DNA of 34,052 bases from the NCBI GenBank assembly GCA_026786005.1, contig JAJAYW010000068.1, forward strand, positions 1 through 34,052, written 5' to 3'. The notes below the pieces were generated by a model. The model was not told the DNA's origin. It ran no database searches and saw nothing but the letters and a program-made list of their open reading frames with translations. Every line of letters begins with the position of its first letter. Position 1 is the stretch's first letter. Both the position numbers and the translations under genes were made by a program. This document shows, piece by piece, positions 17,233 to 25,752 of this stretch. Source of the DNA: Lysobacter sp. (lineage in GTDB: Bacteria; Pseudomonadota; Gammaproteobacteria; Xanthomonadales; Xanthomonadaceae).

Positions 17233-18134
17233 ACCAGTTCCTTGCGACGCCCGATGCGGAGCAGCAACGTCGTGATCGCGAGGATGATCAGGAACAACAG
17301 GAACGCCACCGCCGAGGCGCGCCCCAGGTTCCACCACTTGAAGCCTTCCTCGTACATGAAATACAGAACGCTTACCGTGCTCTGCAGCGGATCGCCGCGG
17401 GTCATCACGTAAGGTTCGGCGAACAACTGGAAATAGCCGGAGATGGTGATGACAGCGACCACCAGCAGCACCGGTCCGAGCATCGGCAGCGTGATGTGCA
17501 GGAACTGGCGCCATTTCGACGCGCCATCGATGCGCGCCGCCTCGTAGAGATCCTCCGGAATCGCCTGCAGGCCGGCGAGGAAGATCACCATGTTGTATCC
17601 GAAGTTCTTCCACACCGCGAACAGGATGATGGTCGGCATCGCCCACGTCGGATCGCCCAGCCAATCAACCGGAGCGATGTCGGCCTTGCCCAGCAACCAG
17701 TTCACCAGCCCGTAACTGGTGTGAAACAGGTAGCGCCAGATGACGGCGACGGCGACCAGTGTGGTGACCACCGGCGCGAACAAGGCGGTGCGGAACAGCG
17801 GCTTGAAACGTGCAACGCGCGCATTGAGCAACATCGCCGCACCCAGCGAGACTCCGATCGACAATGGCACGCCTGCGACGACGAAATACATGGTGTTGCC
17901 GAGTGCCTTCCAGAACATCGGCGTGGTCAGCAACTCGATGTAATTGCCCAGTGCGACAAAGCGCAGGTCGTCCATGTCGGCCAACGCGTACAGATCGAAA
18001 TCGGTCAGGCTCAATGCCAGCGCCGCAAGCACCGGCACGCCGAAAAACACGCCGATGACGATCAGCGCCGGCCCCGCGAATATCCATCCGGCGAGGTTAG
18101 GCCGCACACTCGCCCCCGCAAACCAACAGCTCAT
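17229..18134 (-). CDS. carbohydrate ABC transporter permease (MalF/UgpA type)
   Basis: Second inner-membrane channel subunit, 301 residues, about six hydrophobic helices starting with WIFAGPALIVIGVFFGVPVL. The EAA loop EAARIDGASKWRQFLHITLP is intact. It would form a heterodimer with the following permease. The start at 18134 gives a normal MalF-like N-terminus; the in-frame extension to 18179 is translation of a repeat. The ribosome site is weak. It is separated from the upstream binding-protein gene by a large repeat hairpin, which may lower permease expression relative to the binding protein. Confidence 0.92.
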   Translation of the reverse strand: MSCWFAGASVRPNLAGWIFAGPALIVIGVFFGVPVLAALALSLTDFDLYALADMDDLRFVALGNYIELLTTPMFWKALGNTMYFVVAGVPLSIGVSLGAAMLLNARVARFKPLFRTALFAPVVTTLVAVAVIWRYLFHTSYGLVNWLLGKADIAPVDWLGDPTWAMPTIILFAVWKNFGYNMVIFLAGLQAIPEDLYEAARIDGASKWRQFLHITLPMLGPVLLVVAVITISGYFQLFAEPYVMTRGDPLQSTVSVLYFMYEEGFKWWNLGRASAVAFLLFLIILAITTLLLRIGRRKELV

Positions 18135-18149
18135 ACATACGCCCTGCTC

Positions 18150-18321
18150 TTCGCCCCCTTTGAAAAAGGGGGCAGGCACCTGCGCAGCAGGTGACGGGGT
18201 ATTTGCTCTTGACGTTGATCTTGCCCGGCGTCAACAGCGAAAGAACAACAGCTACGTCAAAAGCAAATCCCCCGCTCAGCGCTGGCGCGCCTTGCTGCCC
18301 CCTTTTTCCAAGGGGGCGAAA
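18150..18321. repeat. inverted pair of CGCCCCCTT...AAGGGGGC repeats between binding protein and permease
   Basis: Left unit from 18150 reads TTCGCCCCCTTTGAAAAAGG, then a GGGG-ATTTGCTCTTGACGT stretch. The right unit is an inverted, slightly diverged copy of the same element, ending at 18321. Each unit has its own small hairpin (CCCCCTT...AAGGGGG) and the two units can pair with each other. It fills most of the 210-nt gap inside an otherwise tight operon. Confidence 0.85.
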
Positions 18322-18344
18322 GGCTGCGGAGCTGCACACGGTAT

Positions 18345-19628
18345 TCATTGTGCGCCTGCAACTTTCGCATCGCGTTCGTACATCCAGCGACGCTTCTCGA
18401 GTATCGCATCGACCCGCGTATCGAGATCCTGCAATGCGCGATCCTGGCTTTCGCCACCACGCACCACGCGTTCACTGGCCAGCCGCATCTCCTGCACGAT
18501 CCGTTCCCACTCCAGCACCTTCGGTGTCGGCTTGACCCGTTCGAGTTGATCGCGGAACGCCTTGGCGTATTCGTCCTGCGCCAGCGTCGGATGCTCCCAG
18601 GTGCTGCGCCGCGGCGGCAGGTCGCCGATCTCTGCGTGGAAACGCTGCTGGATGTCGGGTCGCGACAGGAACTCGATCCATTTCCAGCTGGCCTGCTTTC
18701 GCGGCGACGAACGGAACAACACCAGGCTGGTGCCGCCCGCGATGCCGGCGCCCGGCCCATCGGGTCCTGGCAACGCCATCGTGCCCCACGCGCCTTTCAA
18801 CGCCGGCGGTTCGCGTTTGCGGAACTCGCGGATGTTCCAGGGACCGGAAACATAGAACGCGTAGAACCCGTTGAAGAATTCATCCCAAACGTTGGAAATC
18901 TGCGTCTCCGACATCGGCGGCGCCCAGCCCTGCTCGAACATGTTGGCGTAGAACGCCAGCGCGCGACGGAAGCCGGGGCTGCGGAAGTTGCCGCGGTTGC
19001 CGTTGTCGCGCAGCAGCGGATCGTCCTGCTGCAATGCGAGAGAAAGCTGTTGTTCGAATTCGTTGACCGGCAGCAGGATTGCGTAACGCTTCGGCCCGGC
19101 GTTGCGCTTGATCGCGGCCATCGCGCGTTCCCACTCGGCCCAGGTTTGCGGTGGCGTATCGAATCCGGCCTTGGCCAGCAGGTCCTTGCGGTAAAACACC
19201 AACCGCGTATCGACGTACCACGGCACCCCGAGCAGTTGCCCATCGACGACGTTGGTCTCCCAGATACCGGGGAAGTAGTCGGCTTTTTCGATGACGTTCG
19301 ATGCAGCGACATAACTTTGCAAGGGTTCGAGGGTATTGAGCGCGGCGAATTCCGGAATCCAGGTATTGCCAAGCTGGCACATGTCCGGCAATGCGTCGGC
19401 GGCGAACGCGGTCAAAAGCTTCTCGTGCGCAGACGTCCACGGAATATTTTGCAGGTCGATGCGGATATCGGGATGCTCGCGCTCGAACTCCGGGATGAAT
19501 TCGGCAACGACTTCCGCCTCGCGGCCCATCGCCCAAAAACTGATGGTGGTGCGGTCGTCCTTGCGCGCGCACCCTGACAACCAACTGATGGCCAGCAGCG
19601 ACAACAACAGTGACCGGAGGATGGGCAT
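18345..19628 (-). CDS. sugar ABC transporter substrate-binding lipoprotein
   Basis: Periplasmic solute-binding protein (family 1, MalE/UgpB-like) that delivers oligosaccharide to the two permeases encoded downstream. The 427-residue product has a lipoprotein signal (LLLSLLAISWLSGC, lipid cysteine C20). Residues 26 on follow the family pattern: TTISFWAMGRE, then an EREHPDIRIDLQNIPW strand, and LLTAFAADALPDMCQLG in the first lobe. The start at 19628 begins the signal peptide; the 46-residue in-frame extension upstream runs into the GH144 gene and is basic and non-homologous. It starts 20 nt after the GH144 stop, so the two are one operon. The residue after the lipid cysteine is Ala, not Asp, which by the usual Lol rule would not retain it in the inner membrane. 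The sugar bound is not readable from sequence. Confidence 0.93.
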   Translation of the reverse strand: MPILRSLLLSLLAISWLSGCARKDDRTTISFWAMGREAEVVAEFIPEFEREHPDIRIDLQNIPWTSAHEKLLTAFAADALPDMCQLGNTWIPEFAALNTLEPLQSYVAASNVIEKADYFPGIWETNVVDGQLLGVPWYVDTRLVFYRKDLLAKAGFDTPPQTWAEWERAMAAIKRNAGPKRYAILLPVNEFEQQLSLALQQDDPLLRDNGNRGNFRSPGFRRALAFYANMFEQGWAPPMSETQISNVWDEFFNGFYAFYVSGPWNIREFRKREPPALKGAWGTMALPGPDGPGAGIAGGTSLVLFRSSPRKQASWKWIEFLSRPDIQQRFHAEIGDLPPRRSTWEHPTLAQDEYAKAFRDQLERVKPTPKVLEWERIVQEMRLASERVVRGGESQDRALQDLDTRVDAILEKRRWMYERDAKVAGAQ

Positions 19629-19647
19629 GCGATGCGTGTCAGCTATC

Positions 19648-21240
19648 TCAGGGCGTGGCTGTGGCCGGCGCCCGCTCCCGTGCCACCTCGGGGACAGGCT
19701 TCGGTGATTGTGCTCGCTTGCCAGTCGGCGGCGCCTGATCGAGCCAACCACCGGTAAATCCAGCACGTTTCAATCCTTCGCGAATATACGGATTGCGTTT
19801 CATCACATTCCACACGAACCCATCGCGATGGTTGGCGATCATCGCCAGGATCGGGCCTTGGTCGATGCCGAGGTAGTCGCCCGCCACCCAACCCTCGCCC
19901 GGCACGATGCGCCCGGTCTGCAGCGGCACACCCTCGTAATTGAAACTTGGATTGAACGCATCCAGGAACCCATAACTCGAATACAGGAACTCGCCGTACT
20001 CGTCGTGTAGTTCCTGGGTCGCAGGAATCACGATCTCCGGCGCAAACGGCAACGAAGCAATCGCCGCGGTCGGTGCGATGGTGCCGTCGTCGAAGGCGTC
20101 GCGCAGACCCGCGCCGCGTGCGCTGTAATGACGGAATTCGCGTTGCTGCCCTCGGAATTCCTGCTTGGTCTGCTGCGGGCCGTCGCTCGCGGTCAGGCCC
20201 CAGACATCGTCGTCGTAGTCGGCCCACTGCATCGGATTCTCGATCGCGTACGCGCGTTGTGCATACGTCGCACGCCGGCTGTTCTCGAAATAATCGATGC
20301 CCTTGTCGCGCATGTAGCCATCGCGGATGCCGCGGAAGTCGATCCAGACGTGGCTGTACTGGTGGCCGAACTGCGGGCCGAAGTTGAGGAATTCCTGGCC
20401 CTGGAACACGCCCCAGCTCTTGTCGTAGGTGCGGGTCCACACCGTCCATGCATCGGGATCGACCGCGTGCGTCGGCGAGCCAAGTGCAAGCACGTACAGG
20501 ATCATCGCCTCGTTGTAGCCCTGCCAGTCGTGGTCGATGAAACCACTTTCCGGATGCCAGCCCATCGCGATCAACGGCGGCCGCTGCTGCAGCCAGGTCC
20601 ATTCGACGCGGCGGTACAACGTATCGGCGACCTCGCGGATTTCCTTTTCGCGTGCATCGTCGCCGTCGTAATAGCTTTGCGCGAACAGCACGCCGGCCAT
20701 CAGCAGCGTGGTGTCGATACTCGACAGCTCAACCCAGCTCCCGTAACGCTGACCCTTGTCCATGTCGAGGAAGTGGTAGTAGAAGCCGTGGTACGCGGTC
20801 TTGCCGGTGCGCTCGGCGCCCTGCGGCGCGTCACGGAAGAACTTCAGCGTGGTCAGTGTGCGATCGATGGCCTGCGTGCGGCTGATCCAACCGTTTTCGA
20901 CGCCGATCGGATAAGCAGTCAACGCGAAGCCGATCGCCGCGATGCTTGAAAACGGACGTGACGGATAACGATCCGGTGTCAATCCGTTTTTCTCGTTGGT
21001 GGTATCCCAGAAAAACTGGAAGGTGCGCTTTTCGATGTCCTTGAATAACGGCGTGAGTTCCGGTGTTACGGGTTGCGGGGCCGTCCGGGCGGATGTTTGT
21101 TGTTGAGGCGGGACTTGCACGCCTGCCGGCGCTTCCGTGCGTTTGCAGGAAATCGCCAGGGACAGAACGGCAACGAACGACAGCAGCGCGATTGCGCCAT
21201 TACGGCCCGACTTCTTCAAAACCAGCCCTCGTCGAATCAC
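19648..21240 (-). CDS. GH144-like endo-beta-1,2-glucanase lipoprotein (glucoamylase-fold family)
   Basis: Predicted exported lipoprotein of 530 residues, with a signal peptide and LSLAISC lipobox (C32), then a Pro/Gln-rich spacer to about residue 60. The catalytic region carries the features of the 'glycoamylase' Pfam family that contains GH144: RTFQFFWDTTNEKNGLTPDR, SIAAIGFALTAY, then YHFLDMDKGQR, MGWHPESGF and QGYNEAMILYVLALGSP, then FGHQYSHVWID. Characterised GH144 members are endo-beta-1,2-glucanases, so cyclic or linear beta-1,2-glucan is the likely substrate, but this is a family-level inference. The annotated start is GTG at 21240 with no clear ribosome site; TTG at 21219 has GAGGG just upstream and keeps the whole signal peptide. 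A GC-rich hairpin separates it from the receptor gene, and the binding-protein gene follows 20 nt downstream. Confidence 0.85.
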   Translation of the reverse strand: MIRRGLVLKKSGRNGAIALLSFVAVLSLAISCKRTEAPAGVQVPPQQQTSARTAPQPVTPELTPLFKDIEKRTFQFFWDTTNEKNGLTPDRYPSRPFSSIAAIGFALTAYPIGVENGWISRTQAIDRTLTTLKFFRDAPQGAERTGKTAYHGFYYHFLDMDKGQRYGSWVELSSIDTTLLMAGVLFAQSYYDGDDAREKEIREVADTLYRRVEWTWLQQRPPLIAMGWHPESGFIDHDWQGYNEAMILYVLALGSPTHAVDPDAWTVWTRTYDKSWGVFQGQEFLNFGPQFGHQYSHVWIDFRGIRDGYMRDKGIDYFENSRRATYAQRAYAIENPMQWADYDDDVWGLTASDGPQQTKQEFRGQQREFRHYSARGAGLRDAFDDGTIAPTAAIASLPFAPEIVIPATQELHDEYGEFLYSSYGFLDAFNPSFNYEGVPLQTGRIVPGEGWVAGDYLGIDQGPILAMIANHRDGFVWNVMKRNPYIREGLKRAGFTGGWLDQAPPTGKRAQSPKPVPEVARERAPATATP

Positions 21241-21298
21241 AAGAGGAGACCATGCATGGTGGTGTCAGTGCACTGCCATCCCGCGACACGGACACAAC

Positions 21299-21330
21299 AC
21301 AGCGGCCGCCCTGTCGCGGGCGGCCGCTGT
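21299..21330 (-). terminator. GC-rich hairpin after the TonB-dependent receptor gene
   Basis: A perfect 13-bp inverted repeat, ACAGCGGCCGCCC paired with GGGCGGCCGCTGT, around a 6-nt loop, starting a few nucleotides after the receptor stop. On the minus strand it is followed by GTTGTGTCC, not a solid T run, so it may be a partial terminator or an mRNA-stabilising 3' hairpin that lets some transcription continue into the GH144 gene. Confidence 0.65.
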
Positions 21331-21336
21331 ACATGG

Positions 21337-24318
21337 TTACCAGTCCATGCCCATGGACAACTTGAACGTTCTCGTCGGCTGCAGAATGCCGTCGCCGTTG
21401 CGCATTGCGAACTTCGGATTGTTTTCGCCCGGGCCGCCGCGCCATCCTTCGAAGTCCGTGTAGTTGCGCCAGTTGAAGACGTTGAACAAATCCGCGCGGA
21501 TCCTGAACTTGACATCCGTGCCGGTGTCCCATTGCTTCTGCAATGCGACATCGAATTGTTTGAAGCCGATATCGCCTTCGGGGATGAACGGATCGAAGAA
21601 GCAGTTGTCGAAGTTGGGTGCATCCCTGCAGTTGACGGTGTCGCGGGGCGTGTGACTGGCGAGCGTCAACTTGCTGGAAGCAGTGATCCCCCACGGCGCG
21701 TCGAATATTCCGGAAGCCACGAAACGATGTCTCGGGACGCCTGTGGATAGATAGAACGTATCGCCCACGCTCGGGTAATCGAAGATATAGGTCTCGCCAT
21801 TGGAGGCGTTGGACCTGTTTTCTTCGGCATCACTGAACGTGTAGGCCAGGGTCACGCCCCAACCGGAGGCGCTGGTGTAAAGCTTGTCCATCGAAACCAG
21901 CAATGCGTTCAAGCGGGTTTCGATGCCGTTGTCGGCTAGGATCAAGGTGCCGAAGCCGGGAATGGGCTGCCCGAAAGGCAGTCCACCCCATGTCGCACTC
22001 GGATTGGCGCGGAAACGTCCGTCGGGGTAGCGGTTTCCCAGCCTGAAGACAATTCCATCGTGGCTGCGGATGTGCGAGAGCGTCACCGAGCTGTTCCAGT
22101 CGTGGCCCCAGATGGGAACCACATTACGCATGCCGAAGCTGAACTGGTCCGAGTACGGAGTCTTCAGGTCGTTGTTGATCAGGTTGACTTCGCCGCCGAG
22201 GTTCGGATTGGCTGCGACCAGCGCCGCGAGCGTGGCTGGGTTGTAGTAGCTCGGGTTGAACGCCAGGCAATTGCCCTGCCCGACAGTGCACGGATAAGCC
22301 GGGGTACTAAATCGATACTCATAGGTGGGAAACGAGCCCTTGTTGCGTTCCCTCGCAATGTAATCGAACAGGTTGCGGTCATATGCCCGGCCGGCACCAC
22401 CGAACACCACGTGGCGCTGGTCGCCCGAGATGTCGTACGAGAATCCGAGCCTGGGCTGCCATGCCCCCTTGAATGCCTCCCTGTTGTTGCCGTTGCTGAT
22501 GTAATCCTCGATTTTGTAATCGGTGTTCCGGATATTGGGCCAGCTGCGCAGTGCGGCCGCCAGTTCGGGACGAACGACAAAGTCGAGATAGCCGGGTGTT
22601 TCCTCATAATCCCAGCGCAGGCCCATGTTCAACGTCAGCTTTTCGTTCACTTCCCAATCGTCCTGGATGTAGATGCCGAACTGCTTGTTCCTGGAGCTGA
22701 TCGAACGGTCGACGCCTGCGATCGCCGCGCCAAACTCGACACGGTTCGGGGTCGTGGCGCTCTCTCCGAGATCGAAGTAGTACTGCGGGTTGGCGGGAAA
22801 TTGCTCGAACCCCGTCAACTCGACCGACTTGAACTTGACGCCCATCTTGATGGTGTGGCCTTCCCAACCAAGGAACGTGAGGTCATCCTGGATCGAGAGA
22901 CCCTTCTGGCCCTTGTCCTGGAAATTGCGGCCTCCCCCAACATTCAACACCCCAAGGCGGGCGTTGTCAGGAACATTGATCTGGAAGTTCAGGCCGGGCC
23001 CATTTGTGATCGGGCGTGGGTTGTAGGCGGATTCCTCCCATGTGAAATGGGCATCGTTGACCCAGTTCGTGGTGTTGAACTGGTACCGCAGATCGACCCT
23101 GGTTTCGTCGTTGACGAAATCGTTGCCATAGGACACTGCATTGATACCGCCAATCCCGCTGATGGAACTTTCATCGCGATACCGAGCGCTCAGCTCGAAC
23201 AGATGCGAGTCCCCGGGGTGGAAACTGATCTTGCCGAAGTACAGGTCCTGCTTGAAGGGAGACGTCGTGGCGCCGACCTGGCCACGATTTTCAAGCGGCA
23301 ACTGACTCAGCAAAAATCTCGATGGCAGCGAGACTTCAGCCGGGACGATGAAATCCTTGGCCTCGTAGGACACGAAGAAATGCATCAGGTCGCGCAGGAT
23401 CGGGCCACCAAACGAAATGCCGTACTGCTCGGTTTTTGAGCGGTCCTTTGTGCCACGCTTTTCCTCGATGAGCGTCGGCTTCCTCCATGATTGCGAAGTG
23501 CGATCCCAGAACAGGCTGCCTTCGAACTCATTGGTACCAGATCGCGTCACCGCGGTGACGGCAGCGCTGCTGATCTGGTCGTACTCAGCCTTGTAGTTGG
23601 AGGTGATGACTTTGTACTCACCGATCGCCGACTGTGGAAACGGGTTTCCGCGACTGTCGTCCTGCCCCGTGATGCCGCCTGGGGTTACATAGTTCTTCTG
23701 GCCTACGCCATCGATGAACACGTTGATGTTGCTCGACCCTTGCGCACCGCTGCGTAGTTGCGACTCTTCGCCATTGGCGGAGGTGATGAACTGCATTCCC
23801 GGGACGGTGTCCGCGAACGCAAGGAAATTACGCGAGTTCTGCGGCAAGGCCTCGATTGTTTTTTGCGACACATAAGTCGCAACTTCAGAAGTCTTGGTTT
23901 CGGTCAATGCCGTGCCGACGACGGTCACCGCCTCCAAGGTGGTCGCGTCGGTTGTAGCTGCGGCAGCGCCCACGCCAAGATCGAGTGTCGCGGTCTGTCC
24001 GACTTGAAGCGTCACGTTCCGGCTCGAGGTCTGCCCGCCAGCAGTGACATCGATGCGATACGTACCCGGGGGCAGGCCGGCCAGCGAATAACTGCCAGTG
24101 CCGCCAGTCTGCACGCTGCGCTTGAGCCCGGTGGCGAGGTTGGTCGCGGTGACGCTGGCATCGGTCGCCGGACCCGCTGCCGTTGAGACCTGTCCACGGA
24201 TCGTTGCGGCTGTCGATTGCGCAAATACGTGCGGTGTGGACATCAGCAGGCAACTCGCCAGCGCACACGTCAGCAGCTTCCGGTTGGGGCGTGTGGTCTT
24301 TATGGATTGGAGCTTCAT
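21337..24318 (-). CDS. TonB-dependent outer-membrane receptor, Oar-like, with carboxypeptidase-regulatory-like domain
   Basis: Outer-membrane receptor of 993 residues, probably for uptake of large glucan fragments. Residues 1-33 are a signal peptide ending VFAQ. Residues about 36-115 form a carboxypeptidase-regulatory-like Ig domain (TIRGQVSTAAGPATDASVTA, then SYSLAGLPPGTYRIDV). A TonB-box-like segment LEAVTVVG follows, then a plug domain with NVFIDGVGQKNYV, then a beta-barrel with many alternating aromatic strands. The C-terminus is MGMDW, ending in the aromatic residue expected for barrel assembly. A GGGAGG ribosome site precedes the ATG at 24318. A perfect-dyad LacI-type operator lies 32 nt before the start. 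The gene lies 90 nt downstream of the LacI-family regulator on the same strand. The ligand is inferred only from neighbours. Confidence 0.93.
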   Translation of the reverse strand: MKLQSIKTTRPNRKLLTCALASCLLMSTPHVFAQSTAATIRGQVSTAAGPATDASVTATNLATGLKRSVQTGGTGSYSLAGLPPGTYRIDVTAGGQTSSRNVTLQVGQTATLDLGVGAAAATTDATTLEAVTVVGTALTETKTSEVATYVSQKTIEALPQNSRNFLAFADTVPGMQFITSANGEESQLRSGAQGSSNINVFIDGVGQKNYVTPGGITGQDDSRGNPFPQSAIGEYKVITSNYKAEYDQISSAAVTAVTRSGTNEFEGSLFWDRTSQSWRKPTLIEEKRGTKDRSKTEQYGISFGGPILRDLMHFFVSYEAKDFIVPAEVSLPSRFLLSQLPLENRGQVGATTSPFKQDLYFGKISFHPGDSHLFELSARYRDESSISGIGGINAVSYGNDFVNDETRVDLRYQFNTTNWVNDAHFTWEESAYNPRPITNGPGLNFQINVPDNARLGVLNVGGGRNFQDKGQKGLSIQDDLTFLGWEGHTIKMGVKFKSVELTGFEQFPANPQYYFDLGESATTPNRVEFGAAIAGVDRSISSRNKQFGIYIQDDWEVNEKLTLNMGLRWDYEETPGYLDFVVRPELAAALRSWPNIRNTDYKIEDYISNGNNREAFKGAWQPRLGFSYDISGDQRHVVFGGAGRAYDRNLFDYIARERNKGSFPTYEYRFSTPAYPCTVGQGNCLAFNPSYYNPATLAALVAANPNLGGEVNLINNDLKTPYSDQFSFGMRNVVPIWGHDWNSSVTLSHIRSHDGIVFRLGNRYPDGRFRANPSATWGGLPFGQPIPGFGTLILADNGIETRLNALLVSMDKLYTSASGWGVTLAYTFSDAEENRSNASNGETYIFDYPSVGDTFYLSTGVPRHRFVASGIFDAPWGITASSKLTLASHTPRDTVNCRDAPNFDNCFFDPFIPEGDIGFKQFDVALQKQWDTGTDVKFRIRADLFNVFNWRNYTDFEGWRGGPGENNPKFAMRNGDGILQPTRTFKLSMGMDW

Positions 24319-24349
24319 GACATTTCCCTCCCAAGGGATCGCAAGGTGT

Positions 24350-24363
24350 TGTAATCGGTTACA
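24350..24363. promoter_or_regulatory. LacI-type operator upstream of the TonB-dependent receptor
   Basis: TGTAATCGGTTACA is a 14-bp palindrome with central CG; the TGTAA and TTACA outer half-sites are exact. It sits 32 nt upstream of the receptor ATG, where repressor binding would block transcription. It matches the sites at 5697 and 25471. Confidence 0.75.
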
Positions 24364-24408
24364 TCGGGGAATGAAAAAATAGCCGTTGCAGGAAAAGAAT
24401 GTGCATGG

Positions 24409-25431
24409 TCAAGAGGTGTTGCTGTGCGAGCGCTTGTTGCTGGCGCCGCTGGACTCGCGGACGACCAGTTCGGGCCGCAACGATTGCGACTCGCTATTGC
24501 CTGTGCCGGCAATGGCATTGAACAATACGTTCATCGCCTCGCCGCCGAGATGCGCGATGTTGACCTGCATCGTTGTCAGCGACGGATGCACATAGCGCGA
24601 CAGAGGAATGCCGTCGAAGCCGGCGACCGCAATGTCACCGGGGACGTCAAGACCCGCCTGGTTGAACGCGAACAGGCAGCCGAGCGCCATCATGTCGTTG
24701 GCGGCAAACACCGCATCTGGCTTCAGCGCCGACTGCAGCAGTTGCTTGCCAGCCTCATGCCCCGAAGCCTCATCAAAATCACCCGCGAGCACCCAAGGTG
24801 TTGCATCAGGCAATTGCTGCGCCAACGCATCGTGATAACCACGCAGGCGTTCGCGCGCATCGAAGTTGTTGTCGGGGCCGGCGATGAACGCGATGTTGCG
24901 GTGACCGGTCGCAATCAGGTGCTGCATCATCGTCATCGCACCGCCGTAGTTGTCGACGCTGAGCGATGCCGCTTCCCCGTTGTGCAACTGCGTGTTCACC
25001 AGCACGGCGGGCAGCGACGACGACAGATGCTCAGTGAGACAACCCACATCGTCGACATACGGCGACATCACCAGCAAACCATCGACGCGCCCGCGCATCG
25101 CGCGCAAGGCTGCGCCCTGCTCTTCCGGATGGCCGTGGTAACTGGAGACCAGCAAGTGATAGCCGCGTTCGCGTGCGACCTGGTCGACACCGCGCATCAG
25201 TTCCGAGAAAAACTCACCGTACAGATCGGGCAGCACCACGCCGATGGTGTTGGTGCGGCGGCTGCTGAGGCTGCGGGCGGCTGCGTGGGGGCTGTAACGG
25301 AGTTCGCTGGCGACGCTCAGCACCCGGAGGCGGACGGCTTCGGCGACGTTATCGTGACCATTGATCGCGCGTGAGACTGTGGCAACCGAGACATTGGCCG
25401 CACGTGCGACATCTTTGATCGTCACGCTCAT
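24409..25431 (-). CDS. LacI-family transcriptional regulator
   Basis: DNA-binding sugar-responsive regulator of 340 residues. The N-terminal helix-turn-helix and hinge read TIKDVARAANVSVATVSRAI then RLRVLSVASELRYSPHAAARSL, classic LacI/GalR. The periplasmic-binding-protein-like effector domain starts at TIGVVLPDLYGEFFSEL and includes FAANDMMALGCLFAF and VAVAGFDGIPLS. It lies directly upstream of the receptor gene. Its own promoter region has a matching operator over the -10 box, so autorepression is likely. Sites before the receptor and before GH1 suggest it controls both uptake and catabolism. The effector is unknown; a glucan disaccharide or a sugar phosphate is a reasonable guess. Confidence 0.95.
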   Translation of the reverse strand: MSVTIKDVARAANVSVATVSRAINGHDNVAEAVRLRVLSVASELRYSPHAAARSLSSRRTNTIGVVLPDLYGEFFSELMRGVDQVARERGYHLLVSSYHGHPEEQGAALRAMRGRVDGLLVMSPYVDDVGCLTEHLSSSLPAVLVNTQLHNGEAASLSVDNYGGAMTMMQHLIATGHRNIAFIAGPDNNFDARERLRGYHDALAQQLPDATPWVLAGDFDEASGHEAGKQLLQSALKPDAVFAANDMMALGCLFAFNQAGLDVPGDIAVAGFDGIPLSRYVHPSLTTMQVNIAHLGGEAMNVLFNAIAGTGNSESQSLRPELVVRESSGASNKRSHSNTS

Positions 25432-25468
25432 CGCCGGTTCGCACCCGCCCAGAGACTGGATTGAATCG

Positions 25469-25498
25469 AATGTAAACGTTTCCAGTCACAAATGTAAA
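25469..25498 (-). promoter_or_regulatory. promoter of the LacI-family regulator with overlapping operator
   Basis: On the minus strand, -35 TTTACA (25498-25493, five of six) and -10 TACATT (25474-25469, four of six) are 18 nt apart and lie about 40 nt before the ATG. The operator TGTAAACGTTTCCA occupies 25471-25484, covering the -10 and spacer. This geometry predicts autorepression. Confidence 0.55.
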
Positions 25499-25665
25499 GC
25501 AATCGTTATGTTGCGGTCGCAGCAAAGTCATATCCCTCTGAAGCAGCCAGTATTTCTTTGCTGCAGTGCGGCATGCGCGCGCAAGAATCTCGCTGCGCTG
25601 CAACAATGCCGATCACATGTTCAGGACGCGCGAGTGCGCTGATCGGATGAACCCGCGAGATTTTT

Positions 25666-25735
25666 TGTAGGAGCGCACTTGGGCGCGATGAGTCTTTACC
25701 GGTAGAGCCACATCGCGCCCAGGTGCGCTCCTACA
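25666..25735. repeat. GTAGGAGCGC palindromic repeat, copy 4
   Basis: Arms 25666-25690 and 25711-25735 are inverted copies with one mismatch, around a centre containing CTTTACCGGTAGAG. It is preceded by T6 on the plus strand, which becomes an A run for minus-strand transcripts and so does not make it a classical terminator of the bolA-like gene. Same family as copies at 1, 4456, 13050 and 34034. Confidence 0.92.
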
Positions 25736-25752
25736 TTCAAGATTAAGAGATG

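Larger units (their letters stand above)
25432..25752. other. 321-nt intergenic region between the LacI regulator and bolA-like gene
   Basis: Holds the regulator's promoter and operator near 25469-25498 and a complete GTAGGAGCGC palindrome at 25666-25735. Between them (about 25500-25660) I see no convincing reading frame, RNA gene or terminator. Both flanking genes are on the minus strand, so the region is also the 3' side of the bolA-like gene. Confidence 0.6.

Noticed and set aside
25661-25735. Rho-independent terminator for the bolA-like gene
   Set aside because: The T run lies on the plus strand before the hairpin, so for the minus-strand transcript it is an A run after the hairpin.
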